DNA from: Deltaproteobacteria bacterium
GTDB taxonomy: Bacteria > Desulfobacterota > DSM-4660 > Desulfatiglandales > HGW-15
NCBI GenBank assembly: GCA_016932235.1
Contig: JAFGDF010000328.1
Location: 1-24,094 of the forward strand
Direction of reading: 5' to 3'
DNA length: 24,094 bases
Shown here: positions 7,118-13,281 of the stretch, piece by piece
Layout of the letters: every line of letters starts with the position of its first letter
How positions within the stretch are numbered: the stretch's first letter is position 1
Notes under the pieces: model-generated
What the model saw: the letters and a program-made list of their open reading frames with translations, nothing else
Told to the model about the DNA's origin: nothing
Database searches by the model: none
Program-made: the position numbers and the translations under genes

Positions 7118-7969
7118 ATGCAGGACGATAATTCAACACTAAAATTTACAGGTGCCACCCAATATATTCTGGATGAGGAGCTGGCTGAGATCGTCAATAT
7201 GTCGATGGCCCTGGAGATGCCCCTTTTGCTTAAAGGGGAACCCGGAACAGGCAAAACAATGCTGGCTCACGCAATCGCCGAAGCGTTGAATATGAAGCTC
7301 ATTGTCTTGAACGTAAAATCCAGCATGAAACTTATTGACGCTCTATATCAGTATGACACACTAACCCGCCTGAATGACAGCAGGTTCGGAGACTCCAACA
7401 GGGATGTTAGCGACATTGAAGAATACATAAAGATGGGAAAGATAGGCCAGGCGTTTGTTTCCGATGAAAGAGTCGTGCTTTTGATAGACGAAATAGATAA
7501 GGCTGATACGGATTTCCAAGACGACATGCTGGACGTGCTCGACCAGATGGAATTTGATATCATAGAGATAGACAAGACCGTCCGGGCAAAATACAGGCCT
7601 TTCATCATCATCACATCAAACGCTAAAAAAGATCTTTCAGACCCTTTTCTTGGTCGCTGCAACTTTCATCATATAGCCTTTCCCGAACCGGACATGATGA
7701 GGAAGATAGTCTCAGTACACTTTCCAGATATCGACGCGAAACTGCTCGATAACACCCTGGCATGCTTTTACAGGATGAGGGAATTTAATAATATAGAAAA
7801 GAAACCGGCCACAAGAGAACTGATAAACTGGATCAGGGCATTGAAGGCTGACCCGGATTTCAATGTCAGGACCCTCGTTAAGGGTGACATTCCTTACATG
7901 GGAGTGCTCTTCAAGAAAAGTCCGGACTACATTGTTGCACAACGCAATATTGCCCGGCTCAGGCGATAG
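7118..7969 (+). CDS. MoxR-type AAA+ ATPase
   Basis: An ATPase of the MoxR/AAA_5 group, chaperone-like enzymes that usually work with a VWA-domain partner to mature or insert metals in other complexes. Length 283 residues, typical. Walker A is GEPGTGKT (residues 40-47, Lys46) and Walker B is LLIDEID with Asp124-Glu125. 'IITSNAKKDLSDPFLGRCNF' gives sensor 1 and the arginine-finger region, and 'KPATRELINWIRALK' is a sensor-2-like lid element. The start at 7118 is chosen over the ATG at 7114 because AGGAG at 7106-7110 is 7 bases from it. The VWA gene follows 42 bases after the stop; this MoxR-VWA pairing is the classic arrangement. The client protein is unknown; the MotB-like pair just upstream is a possible but unproven candidate. 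Confidence 0.9.
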   Translation: MQDDNSTLKFTGATQYILDEELAEIVNMSMALEMPLLLKGEPGTGKTMLAHAIAEALNMKLIVLNVKSSMKLIDALYQYDTLTRLNDSRFGDSNRDVSDIEEYIKMGKIGQAFVSDERVVLLIDEIDKADTDFQDDMLDVLDQMEFDIIEIDKTVRAKYRPFIIITSNAKKDLSDPFLGRCNFHHIAFPEPDMMRKIVSVHFPDIDAKLLDNTLACFYRMREFNNIEKKPATRELINWIRALKADPDFNVRTLVKGDIPYMGVLFKKSPDYIVAQRNIARLRR

Positions 7970-8011
7970 AGTGATCTACATGCATGCTTCTTTATAAATA
8001 CTTTTAACACC

Positions 8012-9196
8012 ATGTTTATTAATTTCTTCTATATTCTCAAAAAAGCGGGCATACCGGTCTCGCCCACTTCATTCCTGTATCTTCAAAAGGCGCTCAGCAT
8101 GGGGATCATAACCTCTCTTGACGCTTTCTATACGGTTGCCAGGTCCATTTTAATCAAAAGCGAAAGATTTTTTGATCTATATGACCGGGTTTTCGCGCAT
8201 TATTTCGAAGGAGCGGAGCTGAAAGATCCGGAAGAATACGAACTTGAAGAAGTTGCGCGCGCCATGCTGGAGGAATGGCTGAAGGAGCCCGGGGAGCTGG
8301 CACGCGCCCTTGGTGTGAGCGAGGATCAACTATCGAGATTGAGCCCGGAGGAATTAATACAGTATTTCATGGACAGGCTGAAGGAACAGACCGAAGCTCA
8401 CCATGGGGGCAATAAGTGGATCGGCACCGGAGGGACCTCTCCCGTGGGGCATTCAGGATATCACCCGGGAGGAATGAGGGTAGCGGGCGTATCCAGAAAC
8501 AGATCCGCGATCAAAGTCGCCATGGACAGGCGATATCGCGATTATTCGCAGGAGGGCCCGCTGACACAGTCCCAGATGAGTGAGGCATTAAAAAGGCTGA
8601 GGAATATGGTCCCGGCGGGTCCTAAAGATCAGGTGAATGTGGATAAAACGATCTACCGGACAATGAAAAACGCGGGAGAGATTGAGATAGTATTTGACCG
8701 TTCTCTCAAGGACCGGTTAAAAGTAATGCTGGCCATTGATAACGGCGGCTGGTCTATGGAACCATATATCCCTGTTGTCCAGACCCTTTTTAATTACTCG
8801 AGGTCCCAATTCAAAGATCTGAAGACGGTTTATTTTCATAACACAGTGTATGACAATCTGTGGGAAGATCCTCAGAGACACAGCAAGCCTCTTCCAATCG
8901 ACGAACTGGTTCGACTGGACCCTGAAACCCGTTTTATTTTTGTGGGAGACGCGAGCATGGCGCCGTACGAACTCATGTCGAGGGACGGTTCCATTCACCT
9001 TGAGGAAAGATCGGTCAAAGCCAGTTTTGAAAGACTTCAATTTATCGCGAGGACTTTCCCTCACTCTGTCTGGCTCAATCCGAAGATGGAATCCGAATGG
9101 TCCTGGACCAGGTCCATTGAGATTATCAGAGGTATATTCCCCATGTTTGAACTGACGCTGGATGGGCTGGAAAATGCCGTAAGTCTCCTTATGTGA
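8012..9196 (+). CDS. CoxE-like protein with VWA domain
   Basis: A 394-residue cytoplasmic protein without signal peptide or membrane helix. The N-terminal two thirds is the helical region seen in CoxE-type MoxR partners (starting FINFFYILKKAGIPVSPTSFLYL), with a Gly-rich stretch near 130-155. The C-terminal third is a von Willebrand A domain starting at 'KVMLAIDNGGWSM'. The usual metal site D-x-S-x-S is altered here to Asp243-Asn-Gly-Gly-Trp-Ser248. The conserved 'FIFVGDASMAPYEL' and 'VWLNPKMES' follow. It should act with the MoxR ATPase encoded just upstream. No Shine-Dalgarno is visible before ATG 8012; the frame is closed upstream by the moxR stop itself, so the start cannot move far. No later in-frame ATG would leave the N-terminal motif intact. 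Confidence 0.85.
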   Translation: MFINFFYILKKAGIPVSPTSFLYLQKALSMGIITSLDAFYTVARSILIKSERFFDLYDRVFAHYFEGAELKDPEEYELEEVARAMLEEWLKEPGELARALGVSEDQLSRLSPEELIQYFMDRLKEQTEAHHGGNKWIGTGGTSPVGHSGYHPGGMRVAGVSRNRSAIKVAMDRRYRDYSQEGPLTQSQMSEALKRLRNMVPAGPKDQVNVDKTIYRTMKNAGEIEIVFDRSLKDRLKVMLAIDNGGWSMEPYIPVVQTLFNYSRSQFKDLKTVYFHNTVYDNLWEDPQRHSKPLPIDELVRLDPETRFIFVGDASMAPYELMSRDGSIHLEERSVKASFERLQFIARTFPHSVWLNPKMESEWSWTRSIEIIRGIFPMFELTLDGLENAVSLLM

Positions 9197-9295
9197 GAGG
9201 GGCGCGATTACAGGAACAGGAGTCATCGGGACGACGGGTCTGAAAATATGTTTTTTAATTTATAAAACTGACAAGATAAAAAAGGAGAAAAGGAT

Positions 9296-9961
9296 ATGGA
9301 CATTTATAAAGCGATAAAGGAAAGAAGGAGTATAAGGGCTTTCAAATCCGAGCCCGTTCCGGAGGATTTGATAAAACGGATAATGGAACAGGCAGTATGG
9401 GCCCCTTCCTGGGCGAATACCCAGCCATGGGAATTCGTGATAGTAACCGGCAGGGAGCTTGGAGAAATTCAGAAGGGTTTTCTTAAAAAAGGAAAACAGA
9501 CGCCCTACCCTGATGTGCCCCGGCCATATGAATTTCCAGAACCTTATATATCAAGGATTATGGCCCTTCCCGATAAAAAGGAAAATGAGACGGAAAAAGA
9601 CAATGAGATTCGCGATAAACGCAACTGGAGACATTACGGCGCCCCTGCCGTGATCTATCTCCTTGTGGCACGTTCCTTTTTTTACCAGAAGGAAGGTATT
9701 AATGTATGGTCATTGTATGATTGCGGCGGCGTGGTCCAGAATATCATGCTTCTTGCCACCTCTTACGGCCTGGGAACCATCGCCCAGGCCCAGGCGGTTG
9801 TATATCCCGATATAATCAGAAACGTGCTGGGTATCCCGGAATCAAAGCTGATCGCGCTTGGAATCGCCATAGGGTATCCGGACTGGGAAAACCTCGCAGG
9901 TCAGGCCCGTACAGAGAGAGAACCAGTTGACAAAATCGTAAAACTGTATGGTTTCAAATGA
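9296..9961 (+). CDS. Nitroreductase family FMN-dependent oxidoreductase
   Basis: A 221-residue flavoprotein of the nitroreductase superfamily, cytoplasmic and usually a homodimer using NAD(P)H. N-terminal RRSIRAFK (residues 10-17) is the FMN-phosphate-binding start. 'WAPSWANTQPWEFVIV' (about 35-50) is the family's second motif. The 'GGVVQNIMLLATSYGLGTIAQAQ' region near 144-166 forms the dimer/flavin site. 'ALGIAIGYPD' near the end is also characteristic. The substrate cannot be told from sequence; members reduce nitro compounds, quinones or enones, and some are dehalogenases. AAAGGAG with good spacing supports the start. The gene is followed 48 bases later by a MATE transporter on the same strand, so a detoxification pairing is plausible but inferred. 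Confidence 0.88.
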   Translation: MDIYKAIKERRSIRAFKSEPVPEDLIKRIMEQAVWAPSWANTQPWEFVIVTGRELGEIQKGFLKKGKQTPYPDVPRPYEFPEPYISRIMALPDKKENETEKDNEIRDKRNWRHYGAPAVIYLLVARSFFYQKEGINVWSLYDCGGVVQNIMLLATSYGLGTIAQAQAVVYPDIIRNVLGIPESKLIALGIAIGYPDWENLAGQARTEREPVDKIVKLYGFK

Positions 9962-10009
9962 GAAAGAAACAGCAAAAAGCTCCCCCGAAAATAAACAAAA
10001 AAGATTGTC

Positions 10010-11386
10010 ATGCGTGACAGAAGACAAGATATGCTTGCCAAAGAAGGCATTGGAAAGCTGCTGTTCAAATTTTCACTGCCTGCCGGGATCGGAATGTTTG
10101 TTATGACCCTTTATAACATCGTCGATACGATCTTTATCGGCCATAAGGTCGGCTATCTGGGAATAGCCGGCCTCACCATTGCTTTCCCGTTACAGATGAT
10201 GATACTCGGAACCGGCCTGGTGATAGGCATAGGAGGCGCTTCTCTTATATCCAGGTCTCTTGGTGCGGATAATATTGACAAGGCGGAGCTTACACTGGGT
10301 AACGCCGCCTGTCTGGTCATCATCATCAGTCTTGTTGTAACCGCCACCGGCGTCATGGCAAGCGGCCCGCTGGTTATGCTTATAGGCTCATCCGAGACGA
10401 TATTCCCCTATGCAAATGGGTACGTGAAAATAATACTCCTTGGAACGATCTTTCAGATGTTTGCCATAGCCATAGGAAACACGGTCAGGGCTGAAGGAAA
10501 CATGCTGGTTCCCATGATAAGCATGATCCTGGGAGCCTCGATTAATATAGTGCTGGACGCCCTGTTCATCCTGGGTATGGAGATGGGCGTTCAAGGTGCC
10601 GCTCTGGCAACGATACTTTCCGCCCTTTTCAGTTCCATTTATCTCGTTATCTACTATATGTCTCAAAAGAGTTCCCTTAAATTCCGCCTTAAAAACCTTA
10701 TCCTGGACATGGAAATATCAAAAGAGATCTGCTCTGTGGGCATCTCTGATTTCGCGAGATCAGCAGCCATGTCTATAGTGACCATGTTCCTGAACAGGAT
10801 GCTGGTCCTCCACGGGGGAGATATACTTGTCGCTGTCTTCGGTATCATGGGCAGGGTAATGATGTTTTTTATGATGCCGCTTATAAGTATTGGACAGGGT
10901 CTTCAGCCTATTCTGGGCTTCAGCTACGGGGCAAAACAATATGGCAGATCCATAAAGGCGATCAGGCTGGCTATAACGTCCTCGAGCATTATATCCGTGG
11001 GCTTTTTTGTTATTATCTTTCTCTTTCCCTCACCGATCATGGGTATCTTCACAAATGATGAAAATCTTATAACGGAAGCATCGCGCGCCGCTCGGATTAT
11101 ATTCATCGCGCTGCCCCTGGTGGGATATCAAGTCATAGGTTCGGTTGTCTTCCAGGCCATGGGAAAGGCCATGCCCGCTTTTCTCGCGGCCTCATCAAGG
11201 CAGATCCTTTTCCTGCTTCCGCTTATAATAATACTGCCCAGATTTTTCGAAGTGGCGGGAATATATATTTCCTTCCCGGTTGCTGATCTTTTTTCATTTA
11301 TCCTTACCCTTATCCTGATGACACCTCAGATGAACGAACTCAGGAGAAATGAAGTGCTCATTGATAATCCCGGAAAAGAAAGCTGA
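10010..11386 (+). CDS. MATE family efflux transporter
   Basis: A 458-residue integral membrane protein with about 12 predicted helices in two homologous halves, typical in length for MATE drug/sodium (or proton) antiporters. The N-terminal signature 'LPAGIGMFVMTLYNIVDTIFIG' (helix 1) and 'GIGGASLISRSLGA' (after helix 2) are characteristic of the DinF/NorM-like branch. The second half repeats the pattern with 'MGRVMMFFMMPLISIGQGLQPILGFSYGAKQYGRS'. Substrate unknown; cationic drugs or a metabolite are typical. ATG 10010 lacks a clear ribosome binding site; ATG 10031 (MLAKEGIG) is a possible alternative start that costs only seven residues. The gene is convergent with the histidine phosphatase, sharing a hairpin at its stop codon. 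Confidence 0.9.
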   Translation: MRDRRQDMLAKEGIGKLLFKFSLPAGIGMFVMTLYNIVDTIFIGHKVGYLGIAGLTIAFPLQMMILGTGLVIGIGGASLISRSLGADNIDKAELTLGNAACLVIIISLVVTATGVMASGPLVMLIGSSETIFPYANGYVKIILLGTIFQMFAIAIGNTVRAEGNMLVPMISMILGASINIVLDALFILGMEMGVQGAALATILSALFSSIYLVIYYMSQKSSLKFRLKNLILDMEISKEICSVGISDFARSAAMSIVTMFLNRMLVLHGGDILVAVFGIMGRVMMFFMMPLISIGQGLQPILGFSYGAKQYGRSIKAIRLAITSSSIISVGFFVIIFLFPSPIMGIFTNDENLITEASRAARIIFIALPLVGYQVIGSVVFQAMGKAMPAFLAASSRQILFLLPLIIILPRFFEVAGIYISFPVADLFSFILTLILMTPQMNELRRNEVLIDNPGKES

Positions 11387-11418
11387 TGAACATTACTGAG
11401 AGTCAGCCGTTCATCAGC
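11382..11418. terminator. Hairpin between convergent genes, probable terminator
   Basis: Perfect 10-bp inverted repeat gctgatgaac (11382-11391) and gttcatcagc (11409-11418) around a 17-base loop. It includes the MATE stop codon and reaches into the last codons of the phosphatase gene. Read on the minus strand, the stem is followed by tttcttttcc, a modest T-rich tract, so it suits the phosphatase transcript better than the MATE transcript, which has no T run after the stem. Confidence 0.5.
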
Positions 11419-12005
11419 ACTATTCGCGCTGAATCATGATAGTAATCTATAATATTCAGACAACCGTAATCCTGTTGAATATTAAATGCCTTTTCAGTCG
11501 CCAGTCCCATCGCGTCGCATAGGATGATCCTGTTTACCGCACCATGCCCCACAAAAAGGAAGTCCTTGCCTTTCTGCTCCTCACGAATGCCCCGAAAACA
11601 TTTCATTATCCGCTCTGAAAGCTGACCCATGCTTTCACCATTACCTGGCGGCTGGAAATTCTCAATATCCGCCATACGCTTTTTCAGGTCATCAGGAAAA
11701 CGTCTGTGAATCTCTTTAAAAGATATGGCCTCCCAGTCGCCGAAATATACTTCCCTGAGTTCAGGCAGAGAGTGAATCTGGACGTCATGGTATTGTGCTA
11801 TGATCTGCGCCCCCCTGATACTCCTTATCAGATCGCTGGAATATATTGTCTTGAGATCAACATAGCGTAATCTTTCAGCGATATTCTCCATCTGGCGCCT
11901 TCCGATATCCGTTATATCCACGTCAGTGTGCCCGTAAGCCGGATAATCGGCGAAACCGTTCACCTGGCCATGCCTTATCATATATAATCTGCTTGATCTT
12001 TCCAT
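11403..12005 (-). CDS. Histidine phosphatase family protein
   Basis: A 200-residue member of the phosphoglycerate-mutase-like histidine phosphatase superfamily. The catalytic loop is 'YMIRHGQ' with His12 as the phospho-acceptor and Arg11 beside it. 'TIYSSDLIRSIRGAQII' (54-70) supplies the second arginine, 'LPELREVYFGDWEA' (80-93) carries the acid region, and 'FVGHGAVNR' places the second histidine at His154. The layout resembles CobC (alpha-ribazole phosphatase) and GpmB-like enzymes; no cobalamin genes are nearby, so I do not assign a substrate. No Shine-Dalgarno is visible before ATG 12005, but the next in-frame ATG falls immediately before the RHG motif, so the start must be near here. Confidence 0.85.
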   Translation of the reverse strand: MERSSRLYMIRHGQVNGFADYPAYGHTDVDITDIGRRQMENIAERLRYVDLKTIYSSDLIRSIRGAQIIAQYHDVQIHSLPELREVYFGDWEAISFKEIHRRFPDDLKKRMADIENFQPPGNGESMGQLSERIMKCFRGIREEQKGKDFLFVGHGAVNRIILCDAMGLATEKAFNIQQDYGCLNIIDYYHDSARIVLMNG

Positions 12006-12044
12006 GGCTGGGAATAATATATCCGTATGATCCTGATGTCAATA

Positions 12045-12078
12045 CAGCAGATGGCGCCTTGATGGTGGATCAGGGCCC
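12045..12078. repeat. Intergenic repeat element, copy 2 (34 identical bases)
   Basis: Exactly identical over 34 bases to 6971-7004. Here the rest of the element is missing; instead a new complementary arm, atccgccatcaa (12081-12092), follows, so that ttgatggtggat (12059-12070) folds back on it as a 12-bp stem with one G-T pair and a 10-base loop. It lies between the phosphatase and hicA genes. A truncated or rearranged relative of the copy upstream of moxR. Confidence 0.7.
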
Positions 12079-12177
12079 TTATCCGCCATCAAAATGTCAC
12101 CCCTGCGCAGGGGCAGGTTCTGCAGTGTTGCCGTGATGTGTGGCTAATTTCATAATGAAGGTTTGGGTATTACAAAC

Positions 12178-12206
12178 TTGACATGTGATATCACATGCAG
12201 TATCAT
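12178..12206 (+). promoter_or_regulatory. Near-consensus promoter of hicAB
   Basis: TTGACA (12178-12183), a 17-base spacer and TATCAT (12201-12206): perfect -35, optimal spacing and 5 of 6 matches in the -10. Transcription should begin around 12212-12214, which is the ATG of hicA itself. This is the best-looking sigma-70 promoter in the window. Confidence 0.75.
12182..12197. promoter_or_regulatory. Palindromic operator in the hicAB promoter spacer
   Basis: catgtgatatcacatg is a perfect 16-bp palindrome centred between the -35 and -10 hexamers and overlapping the last bases of the -35. Placement is ideal for repression. The likely ligand is the HicB antitoxin (through its C-terminal DNA-binding domain) alone or with HicA, as known for other hicAB operons; binding here is inferred. 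Confidence 0.65.
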
Positions 12207-12211
12207 CCACT

Positions 12212-12448
12212 ATGACTAAAATAGAAAAATTATTGAACAAATTACGAAACAATCCCCGTGATTGGCAGATTGAAACGCTTAAAGATATTGCGAAACGTTT
12301 TAATATAGAATGGCGGCAACCTGGGACAAGTCATGTTACTTTTCGACATCCTAACGGCTCAAAACTCACAGTTCCTGCACACCGGCCTATTAAACCAATC
12401 TATATTAATAAATTCGTTCGTCTTATCGATAAAGGAGAGGGGGAATAA
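12212..12448 (+). CDS. hicA: HicA-type toxin (mRNA interferase)
   Basis: A 78-residue toxin of the HicA family, which cleaves mRNA with a double-stranded-RNA-binding-like fold. The core 'QPGTSHVTFRHPNGSKLTVPAH' holds the expected catalytic His41, followed by 'KPIYINKFVRLID'. It has a longer N-terminal part than the approximately 60-residue E. coli HicA. An ATG at 12185 extends the frame by nine codons but would put the promoter -10 inside the gene, so I choose ATG 12212. That ATG has no ribosome binding site and sits at the predicted transcription start, suggesting leaderless translation. The antitoxin gene follows after 4 bases. Codon use is visibly more AT-rich than in the neighbours, consistent with recent acquisition. 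Confidence 0.85.
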   Translation: MTKIEKLLNKLRNNPRDWQIETLKDIAKRFNIEWRQPGTSHVTFRHPNGSKLTVPAHRPIKPIYINKFVRLIDKGEGE

Positions 12449-12452
12449 AATC

Positions 12453-12809
12453 ATGGACGAACAACTTAAATACCCATTTGAAATCAGGCAACTTTCCGAG
12501 GAAGAGGGAGGAGGCTATTTAATATCTTTTCCTGATTTACCCGGTTGTATATCCGATGGTGACACAATTGAAGATGCAATAAAAAACGGTATTGATGCTA
12601 TGAATTCATGGCTTGAAACAGCAAAAGAATTTAATGACTCGATTCCGGAACCGGGTTGTAACCAAGCTAGTGGTCGTTTTGTACAGCGGATACCAAAAAG
12701 TTTACACGTGAGGCTTGCCGCGCGCGCAAAGCAGGAAGGCGTAAGCATGAATGCTCTAGTGACATCTATTATCGCAGAATCATTGGGTAAAAAAGAAGCC
12801 CACCAATAA
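12453..12809 (+). CDS. hicB: HicB-type antitoxin
   Basis: A 118-residue antitoxin paired with HicA. The N-terminal half is the HicB partial RNase-H-like fold: 'YPFEIRQLSEEEGGGYLISFPDLPGCISDGDTIEDAIKNGIDAMNSWL' spans roughly residues 7-54 in the usual order (shown in pieces: GGGYLISFPDLPGC, then DGDTIEDAI). The C-terminal part 'GRFVQRIPKSLHVRLAARA' followed by 'GVSMNALVTSIIAESL' is a ribbon-helix-helix (Arc-like) DNA-binding domain, so this HicB can bind the operator itself. An upstream in-frame start at 12333 exists inside hicA, but GGAGAGGGG (12434-12442) sets the start at ATG 12453. It should neutralise HicA and repress the operon. Confidence 0.88.
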   Translation: MDEQLKYPFEIRQLSEEEGGGYLISFPDLPGCISDGDTIEDAIKNGIDAMNSWLETAKEFNDSIPEPGCNQASGRFVQRIPKSLHVRLAARAKQEGVSMNALVTSIIAESLGKKEAHQ

Positions 12810-12872
12810 AGCCTGTCATACCGATTAATTCTTATAAGGAAATTTTATATCTCAAGACCACAACAACAAATA

Positions 12873-12918
12873 ATGGATTTGTTCCGGGTCGAGGAACGAG
12901 AACTCGGAACTAATCCAT
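12873..12918. terminator. Hairpin after hicAB, possible terminator
   Basis: Inverted repeat of 14 bases with one mismatch: atggatttgttccg (12873-12886) and cggaactaatccat (12905-12918), around an 18-base loop. A loose T-rich run (ttcaagttttctc) follows a few bases later. It could end the hicAB transcript; the loop also contains further GTTC/GAAC units, so a protein-binding site is an alternative. Confidence 0.4.
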
Positions 12919-12961
12919 GGTTCAAGTTTTCTCATATTCTCACTGATCAGAATTTACGCTT

Positions 12962-12967
12962 TATAAT
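12962..12967 (+). promoter_or_regulatory. Possible -10 element of the helicase operon
   Basis: TATAAT, a perfect -10 hexamer, 36 bases before ATG 13003. No good -35 is seen 16-18 bases upstream, so the call is weak. It is nevertheless the only promoter-like sequence between hicB and the next gene. Confidence 0.3.
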
Positions 12968-13002
12968 TAACCATAAATAATGTATAAAGCCGCGGGGGCA
13001 TA

Positions 13003-13281
13003 ATGATGGAAGGAAGAAAAGGATGCTTCGGTGCGCTGAATATTGTATTTCCCGTTTCCGGCAATGGATTGAGAGAGGTAGCAGATGAATGTCTTCAATG
13101 CCAGGATCGGATTTCCTGCCTAAGAACAGCATTATCCACTGAAGAAGGCATAAGGATGCGGGAAGATAAACTCGATCACGCGGCGAAGGAGGGTCTTATC
13201 GGCAGGCTGGAGATGTGGTCACGGAAAAAAGAGCTTGATCGCCTATTAAAACAGCAGGAAAAGAATAAAAAAAGATCATGA
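13003..13281 (+). CDS. Small four-cysteine protein of unknown function
   Basis: A 92-residue, highly charged protein that I cannot assign to a named family. It has Cys8 and a cluster Cys30-x2-Cys33-x5-Cys39 ('ECLQCQDRISCLRTAL'), enough to bind zinc or an iron-sulfur cluster. The C-terminal 50 residues are Lys/Glu-rich and predicted helical, possibly coiled-coil (ending KKELDRLLKQQEKNKK). No signal peptide or membrane segment, so cytoplasmic. Its TGA overlaps the helicase ATG by four bases (ATGA), which implies coupled translation and a link with DNA unwinding or repair. A second ATG at 13006 could be the true start. The coupling and the ordered Cys pattern argue that it is a real gene. Confidence 0.65.
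   Translation: MMEGRKGCFGALNIVFPVSGNGLREVADECLQCQDRISCLRTALSTEEGIRMREDKLDHAAKEGLIGRLEMWSRKKELDRLLKQQEKNKKRS

Noticed and set aside
8717..9226. 169-codon minus-strand open frame opposite the VWA gene
   Set aside because: Antisense to a well-supported VWA domain; no family resemblance or ribosome binding site.
12333..12452. Extended HicB start inside hicA
   Set aside because: The extension has no HicB-like content; a strong ribosome binding site precedes ATG 12453.
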